A program made the position numbers and the translations under genes. Positions 46,316 to 55,420 of a stretch of DNA of 64,000 nt are shown here, in pieces. The stretch is from the NCBI GenBank assembly GCA_963719805.1, contig CAVRDF010000002.1, positions 186,001-250,000 on the forward strand. Direction: 5' to 3'. Source of the DNA: JAMXLO01 sp963719805. Its GTDB lineage: Bacteria; Pseudomonadota; Alphaproteobacteria; Acetobacterales; Acetobacteraceae. The notes beneath the pieces are model-generated. The model was not told the DNA's origin. It ran no database searches and saw only the letters and a list, made by a program, of their open reading frames with translations. Each line of letters starts with the position of its first letter. Within the stretch, counting starts at the first letter, position 1.

Positions 46316-46946
46316 CTAAGTCCTTCAGCTTTACCGGAGCAGGAAGGCTCGCCAGCGCGGTCGCGAGTTCCAGATCGTTCCCGCGCTTGCCCTTCGCGCT
46401 CTTGACCTCAGCCATGGTTGTTATCTTGGTTTCGTTGCTTGCCTCGCGCCTCCCGTTGAGCTCATCGGCGAAATCATCGGACATTCGGCAGAGCTCAAGC
46501 CATTCATTTCTGTTCCTTCTCCGTCTCGAACGCGCTGCCGATGGTTTGCCAAAGAAGTTTGCCTCCATGATGTTCAAGTCGCTTGACCCTGTCAGTCTGT
46601 TGTGGTGCCAACACCACGCGAGCGGCTGTCCTCTATTCAGCTCTTCGATGATTCGTTTGTCAAACCATTCACACTCCTTGCCTGTAAGCCAAGGCCCTGG
46701 AGGGAACGTGAGGATTTTCCACGTTCCGTAGGTCGTCGTTTTCCGTCCCGCAGAAGCGCGGCTATTTAGCGCGCGCAGACCATCGGTTGTTCCGGTGGCG
46801 AATTCATCGACACTTAATACGGCGCTATATTGAAGCGGATCAATCCGTACATCGAGGTGGTGAGAATGCATCTTATCCTGCAGGTACCGAAACACCGCCC
46901 TGACTCCCTGCTCCGAATATACCGCGATCAACTTGGTGCTCGGCAT

Positions 46947-47501
46947 TTAGCACCCGAGTTGCCGCAGCCAATCACGAGCGAGTTGCATCTGTCGGATCCA
47001 AAGATTCCGTTTCGGATTGCCTGGATCTACTTTCTGGGAGTCAAGCAGCGGTCGAAGATCGGTCGCAGTGAGCTTTCTAAGCAACGTCAACGCCTCAGCT
47101 GTTTCCTCGTTGAGGCCCAGAATACTCATCCAGCTTCTCTGCAAATCTGTTTCCATTTTTTCCAGGCGGGGGAGCAATTCCTCCGATTGCCTACGCCAAT
47201 TGTTTACTAAGACCTCGAGTTCCGGATCATGGTCGTACCTCGGGAGAGGCTTTCGCAAATGAAGGTTCACCGTCTTCAACGCATAAGTCAGGTCCTCACA
47301 TCGCCCCAAGAGGGCTTCGAACTCCTGTCGGTTTGCAACTCCACGGTAGACGACTTTTTTTGGAAGGGTTAGTTCCAGCCTATGCGTAGGAGTTCCCGAA
47401 CTGCTTCGGAAAATTCCGTCACAGAATTCTTCGTGCGCCAATCCATTACCGCTCTTACGAGCTCTGGGGGCAGGCGAAGAGAGAAATGTTCTTGCGGCAT
47501 A
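46947..47501 (-). CDS. Ribbon-helix-helix relaxosome accessory (MobC-like), two compensating frameshifts
   Basis: ATG 47501 gives MPQEHFSLRLPPEL. Removing one base near 47,460 reads on as VRAVMDWRTKNSVTEFSEAV then RELL, a textbook ribbon-helix-helix motif. A second indel near 47,376 returns to the frame of LELTLPKKVVYRGVANRQEF, EALLGRCEDLTYALKTVNLH and a long helical C-terminus (EELLPRLEKMETDLQRSWMS) ending DWLRQLGC at 46,947. Total about 184 residues. Its stop abuts the relaxase-like start without a gap, so the two are one operon, as for MobC-MobA pairs. It would bind the transfer origin; that is inference. Confidence 0.5.
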   Translation of the reverse strand, partial: YAARTFLSSPAPRARKSGNGLAHEEFCDGIFRSSSGTPTHRLELTLPKKVVYRGVANRQEFEALLGRCEDLTYALKTVNLHLRKPLPRYDHDPELEVLVNNWRRQSEELLPRLEKMETDLQRSWMSILGLNEETAEALTLLRKLTATDLRPLLDSQKVDPGNPKRNLWIRQMQLARDWLRQLGC

Positions 47502-47504
47502 TGG

Positions 47505-47871
47505 CTATTTTGTTGGCAGGTCCGACTTGCCCGACGGCACCGGTTTTGGCGTCGGCAAGCTGGGTTGATCCGACGCCGGCTTCAGAACGCTTTCGGCGTG
47601 CTGCGGGGGTGCGACGTCTTGTCCGTCCGCTCCTTTCTTCGCCAGCTCTTGCCCGGCCTTGATGAAGCCATACAGATCATCAGGGGAAATCGACACCAGC
47701 TTTTCGCCCACGAACGCTTGAATGTCTTTTTGAATGCAGACACAGCCGCACCGCTTCCGAGTTGGGCTTGAATCCGCACGCAGAGAAACGCATTTCCGTA
47801 AGGGCGACGAGGTCGAGTTTCCGGATCAGGCGCTGGTTTTTTTGAGTATCGCTATCAGTGGCGTTTTTCAT
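47505..47871 (-). CDS. Small hypothetical protein upstream of the mobilization genes (frameshifted)
   Basis: Two readable blocks in different frames. The first is MKNATDSDTQKNQRLIRKLD then LVALTEMRFSACGFKPNSEA from ATG 47871. The second is AFVGEKLVSISPDDLYGFIK then AGQELAKKGADGQDVAPPQ, ending in a Pro/Lys-rich tail at 47,505. The switch lies in 47,715-47,760. About 120 residues. No family recognised; the second block is helical and its end lies 4 bases before the ribbon-helix-helix gene, so it seems to lead the same operon. Confidence 0.4.
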
Positions 47872-47892
47872 GGTATTCGTCGATGCTGCTGT

Positions 47893-48120
47893 TCATCTGG
47901 GAGGGTTCTGCTGTTTGGAAAAGGTGGTAAGCCCCGCAAGTTTTTCGACACGATGAACATCCGAGGCCGCGTATCGGCGGCCGCTTTGCTTTGACGCGCC
48001 AAATTTGATTCCACCGCATCCGTACCGAAGCATCAGGCGCGTTATCGATCCACGGTGGTAGTGCCATCTGGCTGCGAGCTGTTGCGCGCTGAAGTGCATC
48101 GCGGCCGTAGAGTGATTCAT
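47893..48120 (-). CDS. Excisionase/MerR-like helix-turn-helix protein
   Basis: 75 residues from ATG 48120 (an alternative ATG is MHFSAQQ a few codons later). MHFSAQQLAARWHYHRGSIT then RLMLRYGCGGIKFGASKQSG and RRYAASDVHRVEKLAGL: a winged HTH with the (L)SxxxxAxRxxxxxxxVxR...GGxRRYxxxDVxxxE pattern of excisionase (Xis) and MerR-like DNA-binding domains. In an integrase-bearing element this fits a recombination directionality factor or regulator. Intact. Confidence 0.6.
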   Translation of the reverse strand: MNHSTAAMHFSAQQLAARWHYHRGSITRLMLRYGCGGIKFGASKQSGRRYAASDVHRVEKLAGLTTFSKQQNPPR

Positions 48121-48144
48121 CACAAGGGTAACACGGCTGGTCCA

Positions 48145-49107
48145 ATTTAAGGGTTTTTTTCGAATCCGGATGGAGGAACTCTCCCCATTCGGCGCTCCGG
48201 TCGCCCAGTATCGCAAGATCCCTGTGCGAGGCAAACTTGCGCGCCTGGCCGGAGTTTCTTTGAGCCTTCAGCCAAGCGACGTTGGCTTCCTCGAACGGTA
48301 CGGCGTCGGCTCAGGGCAGTGCCTGGAGAGAATCGGGTTTGCGGGCGGAGCCTTGCGAAGGCCGGGCCGCGTGGGCAGCGAAGCGCCCGGAGTCGGTGCA
48401 GGCGCAGACTCCTCAATAGACAGGGTAATCGCCGGTCCGGTGCAACATCGCCACGTCCGCGCACGCCGGCACCGCACTTCGCCGATAACGCAGCCGTTGT
48501 CGCCCACGGGATCCTCCATCGCGCCGAAGCGTTCCTGTAGCGGCCCGGGTGTGGCCACCAGCAGCGGCCACGGTGCTACAGTGTCTGCCTCGTGCGCGGC
48601 AGCATCGGGAGCGGGTGTTGCCGAACAGCGACGCGAGGCCGTGCGCCGGCGGCAATGGGCCGCCCAGCCACTCTTCCCGCGCGCCGCCTCTTCCAAAACA
48701 TAGCAGCGCCACCTGCTGCCGCCCACTTCCGCCGCGTAACGCGACTTCTTGGGGGATTGCGCTCTCCTGGTATTGCCTCACCTCCAAGACACGGCACGAA
48801 TCGCACAACCGGTCCCGGTGCAATAGGCAACCGTCCCCTGACGAAGACTCTTCGATCACGGGTTGAGCTTGGCGATGGCGCCCGCGGTGCTGCCGGAAAT
48901 CCAATTCTGGCGCCTCCGACCGCCCCGCCGGCCTCCCTTGACAATACGTCTCCCCCGATGTTCCCAGGCGGTCCTACAGTTCGGGCCGGACTACCAAGAT
49001 TGGCCCTTCGTGAGACAACCGAGCAGGCAGAGGTGTTCCGCCATCGCTGTTCAATCGAAAGGCACAGCGTTGCAGCGGAGCGCCAACGTCTCCAGTATGG
49101 GGTCCAA
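48145..49107. other. GC-rich stretch with no assigned gene
   Basis: Almost 1 kb with open frames on both strands in every register, none with a recognisable domain. Some minus-strand pieces have protein-like character (for example LLVATPGPLQERFGAMEDPV) but switch frame, so a decayed or frameshifted gene may lie here. Base composition is more GC-rich than the neighbouring element genes. I do not assign a function. Confidence 0.35.
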
Positions 49108-49834
49108 ATGAAAACCCCGATTGGTCGCCCCGAGCAGCAACGCAGGATCGCAATCCTCAAGGAGATACTGGTGGAAAAGCCCTCCCCACGCTCGCTGCAG
49201 ATTTTGCGCGTGTTAGAAGGAATACTAAACGGCGAGACACAAACATCCATTGCGGAGAGCGTGGGCCGCAGGCCTCCCGCAGTAAGCGTCATCAAGAAGG
49301 CATTCGCAAAAGATCCCGAAACGTATTTAGATGCACTTGAAGTGAGAATTCACAAAGGTCGTAAGCTCCACAGCAACCCGCGTGTCCGGGGTCCAAAAGG
49401 CATCGTCGGTATCTCGCAATGGGCCGCCACCATTGAGCCATTGAAATTTCCGGCCGTCGACATGGCGAACCTCTTTATTTGCGAACTGTTTCAATGTGCG
49501 GTGCTCATGTTCCGCGGCCCGTACTTCTTCGAATTGGAAGACAACGGGGTCTCGCTGCGGACTGGAGCGAAACAATCGTCTGCTGAGTACTCCCACGAGC
49601 CCAACTATGAGGGATGGTCGGCAGCGGCATCTTTTGGGAACTTGTTTGAGTCCTTTCGGTCGGAAGCCGGGAGGATTGAGCATTCTTTGTAGAATCTCGC
49701 ATTTAAGACGAGGCCTCTCTCCAAGCTTCGGGACGGCTACGCCCGATATTCGGGGAGCGTAGAGTTTCTGGTTATTGCCGAGGGCGACCCCGCCGCACTT
49801 CAAGACTATTTGGACGCTATTCTCATGGAACCTA

Positions 49835-51012
49835 GTGTAGTGCTTCGCAATTAGTATAACATAGTTCTTCTCTGGAGCGACTGGAGCAAGTAGGGTAGGA
49901 AAATGAGCATCGGTTCCGTGATTTCTCCTTCTCTCGAAGACCTGGAGTGGCTGCGCAAGCAGGCCGCGCAGCGCGGTGGTGCCGGCGCGTTTGGCCGAGC
50001 GCTGCCGTATTGTCTTGCGGGCGAGCCAGGGGGAGAACCAACGTGCAGATTGCGGCCGCCTTGGCGATCACCCGGCAGAAGGCGGCGCGGTGGCGTGCCC
50101 GCTTTCGGGAGACCGGGCGGGCGGGTCTGGAAGCCGATGCGCCCGGCCGCGGGCGCAAGCCGGTCTATGGGGCCGAGATTCAAGCTTTGATCGTGGAGCG
50201 CACCCTGCGCACGCTGCCGCCGCAGGCCACGCAATGGAGCCAGCGTTCGCTGGCCAAAGCGCTTGGACCTGAGCGACAGCACGGTCGGCCGCGTCTGGCG
50301 TGCGCACGGGCTCAAGCCGCATCTGGCGCGCACCTTCAAAGTCTCCAACGATCCGCGCTTTGCCGAAAAGCTCGAGGATGTGATCGGGCTGTATCTGAAT
50401 GCGCCCGAGCACGCGCTCGTCCTCTGCTGCGACGAGAAGAGCCAGGTCCAGGCGCTGGACCGCACGCAGCCCGGCCTGCCGCTCAAGAAAGGGCGCGCCG
50501 GCACGATGACCCATGACTACGTCCGCCACGGCACCACGACGCTCTTTGCGGCGCTCAATGTGGCCGATGGCACCTTCATCGGGCAATGCCAGGATCGGCA
50601 TCGCCATCAGGAGTGGCTGAAGTTCCTGCAACTCATCGATACGCAGACGCCCGCCGACCGCGATCTGCACCTGATCCTGGACAACTACGCCACGCACAAG
50701 CATCCGCAAGGTCAAAAAGTGGCTGGCGAAGCATCCGCGGTTCCACCTGCACTTCACTCCGACCAGCGCCTCCTGGCTGAACATGGTCGAGCGCTTCTTC
50801 CGCGATCTGACGGTGAATCGGCTGCGGCGCGGCGTCTTCCACAGCGTGCCGGAACTGGTCACCGCGCTGGAAAAATACATCGCGCACCACAACAAGGAAC
50901 CGCAAGCCGTTCATCTGGACCGCCAAGGCCACGGACATCCTCGCCAAAGTCGCCCGCGCCCGCAAAAAGCTCAGCCGGAAACAAACGTCACACTAATTGC
51001 GAAGCACTACAC
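49835..51012 (+). mobile_element. IS630-family insertion sequence (1,178 bp)
   Basis: Flanked by TA duplications at 49,833-49,834 and 51,013-51,014, the IS630 target. Terminal inverted repeats start GTGTAGTGCTTCGCAATTAG on both ends and match in 24 of 26 positions. It encodes one transposase on the plus strand and interrupts the unknown gene starting at 49,108. Confidence 0.9.
49903..50996 (+). pseudogene. IS630-family transposase, several frameshifts
   Basis: About 355 residues if repaired. HTH region: NVQIAAALAITRQKAARWRA and RFRETGRAGLEADAPGRGRK; then STVGRVWRAHGLKPHLARTF. The catalytic DDE triad is visible: VLCCDEKSQVQALDRTQ, LILDNYATHK, and SASWLNMVERFFRDLT. The final block KATDILAKVARARKKLSRKQ ends at TAA 50,994-50,996. 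Frame changes near 50,030, 50,265, 50,710 and 50,910 are each repaired by removing one base. This copy as written would not make transposase. Confidence 0.82.
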
Positions 51013-51174
51013 TAGGTGGACCAGACGCCCGGACGGCCTCCACACGCCGCGGCACAGACTCAACTTCGGCGCAAACATTGACTGGCTTACATCGCTCGAA
51101 AAGTTGGTGGCTCACCTGAAGACAAAGCAAAGCTCGCCAGGACTTCTTCCCTGTTTTGGTCAGTTGCTTTCTAG

Positions 51175-52416
51175 GGAACCGCTGAATAAAGGGGCGATCG
51201 TTGGCGTCTCGCCCTCGGACAGGAAAATTAAAAAAATCGGCGGCTTGGTTTTCCTCATTTCCGGTTCTCGGAAGGCGTGGCGCAACCCTGGCAGGCCGGC
51301 ACCGCGGAACGCAAGGGCGCGGCCAGAACGTTTTGCGGGAGTTGGGAAGGCCCTCGGATGCGGGATCATCGCTCAAGCAAGCAGCGCACGCTTGGCTAAC
51401 ACGAGATTGGCCAAGGCGAAGAGAGTTTGCAACTGCGCGAGGTTCTTGGCCAGGCCCCGGTAGCGCGCTTTCCGATGCCGAAAGAGGTTTTTGATGATAT
51501 GGAAAGGATGCTCCACGAAGGCCCGGACTTGCGCCTTCACTTTCTCCAGTTGCACGGTCGCCTCCTTCAGTGGTCCTTCCTTCATCGCTTTGATCTTCCC
51601 GCGCTTCGCCGCGACGATGAAGTTCACCTGCGGATGCTTCGCTTGGATTTCCTTCCGCTTTTCGACCCCGATGTAACCGGCATCCAGGAAGGCCGTTTTT
51701 TCTTCGCCGTGCAACAAGGCGTGGGTCTCGGCAATGTCGGACACGTTCGCCGCCGTGGCCGTGACGGTATGGACCAGGCCCGAGTCCGCATCAGCGCCGA
51801 TGTGCGCTTTCATTCCGAAATACCATTGGTTGCCCTTCTTGGTCTGGTGCATTTCGGGGTCGCGCTCCTTCTGCTTGTTCTTGGTCGAAGAGGCGGCGGC
51901 AATGATGGTGGCATCGACGATCGTCCCTTCTTTCATCAGAAGTTGGCGCTCTTGGAGCAGCGCGCCCACCTCGGCGAACATGCGCTCCGTCAACTTATGC
52001 TCTTCAAGCAAATGCCGAAACTTGAGCAAGGTCGTGGCATCGGGCACGGACTCCACACTCAAGTCGATCCCCGCAAAGAGGCGCATGGCCTGACTGTCGT
52101 AGATCGTGTCCTCGAGCGCTTCGTCGGCCAGCCCGTACCACTGCTGGAGGAAGTAAATGCGCAGCATGCGCTCAATCCCGATCGGGGGACGACCCCGCCG
52201 GCCGGTGGGGTAATGCGGCTCGATGAGCGCCGCCAGGCGCGCCCACGGCACGACCCGCTCCATTTCCCCGAGGAACTTTTCGCGCCGGGTCGTCTTCTTT
52301 TTTCCGGCGAATTCGGCTTGGGCGAAGCTGGGTTGGTGGAGCATGCAAAAACTTAGCTAATCCACGGTTGTAAACCAAGCGTAAACTGAGCGCATTCCGA
52401 TTAAATCAGCGTTTCC
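51175..52416 (-). mobile_element. IS5-family insertion sequence, copy B (1,242 bp)
   Basis: Second copy of the element at 45,075, same orientation, with its own CTAG duplications at 51,171-51,174 and 52,417-52,420. Sequence is the same as copy A except for one synonymous change (about 52,135) and one extra C near 52,362. Independent target duplications show two separate insertions rather than a segmental duplication. Confidence 0.92.
51373..52344 (-). CDS. IS5-family transposase (copy B)
   Basis: 323 residues, the same protein as copy A residue for residue, with the same DDE motifs (IVDATIIAAASS, TAFLDAGYIG, RAFVEHPFHIIKN). Start ATG 52344, intact. The near-identity of the two copies means very recent transposition, or collapse of reads from both copies during assembly. 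Confidence 0.95.
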   Translation of the reverse strand: MLHQPSFAQAEFAGKKKTTRREKFLGEMERVVPWARLAALIEPHYPTGRRGRPPIGIERMLRIYFLQQWYGLADEALEDTIYDSQAMRLFAGIDLSVESVPDATTLLKFRHLLEEHKLTERMFAEVGALLQERQLLMKEGTIVDATIIAAASSTKNKQKERDPEMHQTKKGNQWYFGMKAHIGADADSGLVHTVTATAANVSDIAETHALLHGEEKTAFLDAGYIGVEKRKEIQAKHPQVNFIVAAKRGKIKAMKEGPLKEATVQLEKVKAQVRAFVEHPFHIIKNLFRHRKARYRGLAKNLAQLQTLFALANLVLAKRALLA

Positions 52417-52696
52417 CTAGGCTTCGGGCCTGGAGCACCTCCGACGGCGACCACTTTCATTGGCAAGGAAGTGACGAGTTACTCGGCCCGGCTATATGTG
52501 CAAAGGAAATGGCGTGGCATTATCATGCCGCATGCGGAGCTATCTTTGATTTAACGCCAGCCCTGTGGCAACGTACTGCGCGGAGTGGAAACAGTTCTCC
52601 CCGTCTCGAACCAATCAGACCTAAAGTCAGTATAGTTTCTGACGTGGATGACCCGAAGATAGATCTGATACTTCTCGGAACGGTTCCAGGGCTGCG

Positions 52697-54085
52697 ATGC
52701 GCCTTCCCTCCCCCGATGGCAGTTCCGCGGAGGAGGCAGCGAAGTCGTTTCGGAAGCTCTCACAAGCGGAGCGCCTCCGGTTGCACTACAAATTTCACGA
52801 CCCACTCCAAAACGACGGATGCGAACCAGATATATTCCAGAGGCCTCCCAACGGCGTTGAAGAAGACGAGGATTCAAGATCAATCGAAGGGAAGCTTTGC
52901 GTCAATGTGGTTCTTGTCCCGCGTCACAAATTTGGACAGATGACAATGCGTCCCTCCTTTCTCTACGAGCAAGCGGCCATCGAATGTAAAGAGGGCGTGT
53001 CGCGCTGGACCCCAAGTGGTCCCGCGCAACCGTGGCAGCACGAATATCTAGTCTTCAATGCACCGTTCTTCATGGAGCATCTTTATAGCGCCCTCAAGAA
53101 AGGGCGGTTTGCGTTTGCGTTCTCCAACCTAGCTTCAATACGCGATATGTTCGGGTGCGCATTGGCGAACTCCGGTAGCAAGCCTGTTTGGAGTGAGGAC
53201 TTCCCGGGAGTGTACGATTTAAGCGTTGAAGCAGCCGATAAAAAGTGGCTCGAATTTTTCGACACCATCGGCGAGATGCCATGGGAAGGAAGAGTGTCGT
53301 ATTATGGGACGGCAACGACGCCAAACGCGTTCGAACGCGTGATTGGCGATTTCGACGCGCAATTCATCCTGACCGGCCTCTTGCCAGAAACGAAGCGCCT
53401 CCTCAACGGTCTGGTTGATCAATGGCAGGATGCGGTGGCGCAGATTATCTCCGCCACCTGTTTCCCGGGCGGCGTCCTTGCTAGGGATGCGATCCTTCCT
53501 GTGATTAGTAACGTAGCGAGTTGGAAGGATGCATCCTTGGCCGATTGGGTGCAGTTGGCGATCCAGGCATTTTGTCGCAATCGGCACCGAGTGATGAGGA
53601 GCGCGGTGGAGAACGCTCAGATGTTGTTTTTGGGTGGGCGGACGGCGCATGTGATTGCGATGGAGACAAAGGAAGAATTACTTGCTGCCTGGCGGCGTTA
53701 TCTGCGTAACTCCGTGGAATCTCTCAGGATTAAGAAATTCAACCGAATGAAAGGGCGCGAAGCGGCCGAGTACGAGCACACGCGACAGACTTCGGATATT
53801 CAATTCGAGTCCGTCGAGCAGACGAGGATTGCTGTTGGCTTGATCCAACGGTTCTTGACGCATGGCGATTCGGCATCGTTAAGGCAAGTTTGCGCGGAGG
53901 CGTTCGATAGCGCAAAATCGGAGTGGACCGGAGTCTTATCCGAAGCGTTTAGGCTCGGAGTTTCCATCGAACGGCTTCGCCCGTTCCACGAACTCTGGTC
54001 TTTGCTCCATCTCGACGTCGCAGAGGAATCTTTTGAGGTCATATTTGAGGACCTCGCCACCGATATAGAGGCGCTGTTCAAATAG
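52697..54085 (+). CDS. Unknown 462-residue element protein
   Basis: From ATG 52697: MRLPSPDGSSAEEAAKSFRK, KLCVNVVLVPRHKFGQMTMR, then YLVFNAPFFMEHLYSALKKG and a mostly helical C-terminal half (RRYLRNSVESLRIKKFNRMK; WTGVLSEAFRLGVSIERLRP). It ends EVIFEDLATDIEALFK. I do not recognise a domain; there are no clear catalytic motifs, membrane helices or cysteine clusters. The start overlaps the end of the previous reconstructed frame by 247 bases, so either the true start is later or the two are one gene of about 850 residues with a frame change near 52,690. It is the longest intact unknown gene of the element. Confidence 0.6.
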   Translation: MRLPSPDGSSAEEAAKSFRKLSQAERLRLHYKFHDPLQNDGCEPDIFQRPPNGVEEDEDSRSIEGKLCVNVVLVPRHKFGQMTMRPSFLYEQAAIECKEGVSRWTPSGPAQPWQHEYLVFNAPFFMEHLYSALKKGRFAFAFSNLASIRDMFGCALANSGSKPVWSEDFPGVYDLSVEAADKKWLEFFDTIGEMPWEGRVSYYGTATTPNAFERVIGDFDAQFILTGLLPETKRLLNGLVDQWQDAVAQIISATCFPGGVLARDAILPVISNVASWKDASLADWVQLAIQAFCRNRHRVMRSAVENAQMLFLGGRTAHVIAMETKEELLAAWRRYLRNSVESLRIKKFNRMKGREAAEYEHTRQTSDIQFESVEQTRIAVGLIQRFLTHGDSASLRQVCAEAFDSAKSEWTGVLSEAFRLGVSIERLRPFHELWSLLHLDVAEESFEVIFEDLATDIEALFK

Positions 54086-54153
54086 ACCGTGCGTGAGTCG
54101 GCTCATCTTGGATATGAACGCTGCGCGACCGCGTGAGCGGTTTGGTCGGGGTT

Positions 54154-54206
54154 TTAGGGGCGGCGCCCCTAACAAGCATACAATCGTATCCCACGAAGTG
54201 TGGGAT
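54154..54206. terminator. Two consecutive hairpins downstream of the 462-residue gene
   Basis: Hairpin 1 is 54154-54172, TTAGGGGC GGC GCCCCTAA, perfect with a 3-base loop. Hairpin 2 is 54188-54206, ATCCCAC GAAGT GTGGGAT, perfect with a 5-base loop and followed by GATTTTT. Position 70 bases after the stop makes a transcription terminator likely. Hairpin 1 has the same design as the triloop hairpins at 12.9-13.1 kb. Confidence 0.55.
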
Positions 54207-54805
54207 GATTTTTGTGCTTGCTCTGTCGTGTGCCCACGCTAGAGGCGGAGCGGCTGTCGCACCGCGCTTTGGCGCCAGCGCGCTTCGCGCAGCTTTCAAA
54301 GAAGATGATTCCACCGGTCAAAGCGAATCCGGCGGATCGTGTCGATCTCGCCTGGGCTTGAGTGAAACTGCGCAGGCGCCTTGCCGATAGGCGCAAGTTT
54401 GAGGCGTGTCGCCGTTGCGAATCGCCCGGATGGTGTAATTCCGGAGCGAGGACTGCCGGTGTTCGACCCTGAATACTTTCGCGCTGTAGCGTGCGTTCGG
54501 AGGCCAAAGTGCCTCCGATCGTCAAAGCCACGCTGCTCGTCACTAGCGATGCCCGATTCGGCTAGGAATTGGCCAACTTCGACTTTGCGAACAAAGCCTG
54601 GACGATTCTCACCTTGCAAGCGGATTACTGCGATTTGCGGTTGATGATCATGAGGTGCAATGTGTCGGTGTCTTTCCGTTGCCGCAGTTGGCGATATGGT
54701 CGCCGATACAATCGAGATGGAACTCACTCGGAGCTTCGCAATGTGGAGTGTATTTATCCTCTGACCGTTTGGCATGGCAATGCTTCAGCGTGAACGACCT
54801 CGTAG
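54207..54805. other. Non-coding or decayed stretch
   Basis: About 600 bases with open frames on both strands but no consistent coding signal. A short plus-strand piece reads KKMIPPVKANPADRVDLAWA then stop; a minus-strand frame of about 160 codons spans 54,296-54,775 without recognised motifs. I assign no gene. Confidence 0.35.
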
Positions 54806-55420
54806 TCACCGTGTCTTGCGCAGAAACTTGTACACACGAAGAGTGGACGTTCCATCTTGGAAATTCTCCACTCGGTAACCCAGCACATCGCGAACCTTGT
54901 CGCCATCGGCCAATTGCGCCTCTTCCGGCCACCCGAGGAAAACGAATTCTCCCCTCCAGCTTTCCCCCGGCGCGTCCATGCGGCCATAAAGGACGACTCC
55001 TTTACCTAGCTTTCGCGAGACCTGTCCGCTCACCTCCGCCCACTTTCCGCTTTTCTCGATGTTAGCTGCCTCTTCCTGCGATTATGCCGCGGCTGCCTTC
55101 GCCGTCTCTGCATCGGCGACAGCGGAAGCTGCACGCACCTGTTCGGAGGCCATTCGGGCTTGGGCTGCTCTCGCGGCATTCTCGTACTGAGCCGCCGTAT
55201 TTGGATTGAAGTTGAACTGCTTCTGTAGCGCCTCAGGTAACTTCTCCACCGGGATCCGCTCGATCCCGGAGTCGATCATAATCTGGATGCCCGCAGGGTC
55301 AACTTTGGTGATGGCGACGTCCTTGTACTCTCGCCCCTCCCGCGTCTTGAACGTGATAGGCTCACCGGCAAACAGTGCCGATGCGATGATCACTCCAACC
55401 ATGAAAACGGGTATTTTCAT
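54806..55420 (-). pseudogene. Secreted protein of the element with an internal stop
   Basis: Start ATG 55420: MKIPVFMVGVIIASALFAGE is a signal peptide. A small beta domain follows (ITFKTREGREYKDVAITKVD; IQIMIDSGIERIPVEKLPEA) of the type common in verrucomicrobial exported proteins, resembling the SHD1-like REYKDVxxxxVxPxGIxI pattern. Then an Ala-rich helix (YENAARAAQARMASEQVRAA). TAA at 55,082-55,084 ends the frame, but the same frame continues: EKSGKWAEVSGQVSRKLGKG, RGEFVFLGWPEEAQLADGDK, to TGA at 54,806. Repaired length about 204. The ATG overlaps the previous stop (ATGA), so it is in an operon with the gene at 55,417. Confidence 0.6.

Larger units (their letters stand above)
44847..46946 (-). 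pseudogene. Relaxase-like mobilization gene interrupted by IS5 copy A
   Basis: Start ATG 46946: MPSTKLIAVYSEQGVRAVFR then YLQDKMH, like the N-terminus of MobA/VirD2-type relaxases. ILTFPPGPWLTGKECEWFDK followed by LAWCWHHNRLTGSSDLNIME resembles the relaxase lSFxPG...H.D...DlNi block (the metal-binding histidine region). The frame enters the IS at 46,315 and stops. The remaining 74 residues (EQSIVKLGWTVTRFNCERDY to ASSDISLEPT) lie at 44,847-45,070. Removing the IS and one CTAA duplication joins KDL to EQSIVKLGW in frame, giving 284 residues. Stop at 44,847. Relaxase assignment is moderate. Confidence 0.55.
49108..52943 (+). pseudogene. Unknown element gene broken by a stop codon, IS630 and IS5 copy B
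   Basis: From ATG 49108: MKTPIGRPEQQRRIAILKEI, a helix-turn-helix-like block SIAESVGRRPPAVSVIKKAF, then a globular region (AVDMANLFICELFQCAVLMF). An in-frame TAG at 49,690-49,692 interrupts it, yet coding continues in the same frame (SVEFLVIAEGDPAALQDYLD). At 49,834 it is cut by IS630, resumes at 51,015 (NIDWLTSLEKLVAHLKTKQS), is cut by IS5 copy B at 51,174 and resumes at 52,421 (HFHWQGSDELLGPAICAKEM). Joining across the duplications keeps one frame to 52,943, about 469 residues. A frame change near 52,690 could instead fuse it to the next gene. Confidence 0.55.

Noticed and set aside
54296..54775. Minus-strand 160-codon frame
   Set aside because: No domain, RBS or coding bias that favours it over the opposite strand; left as unassigned.
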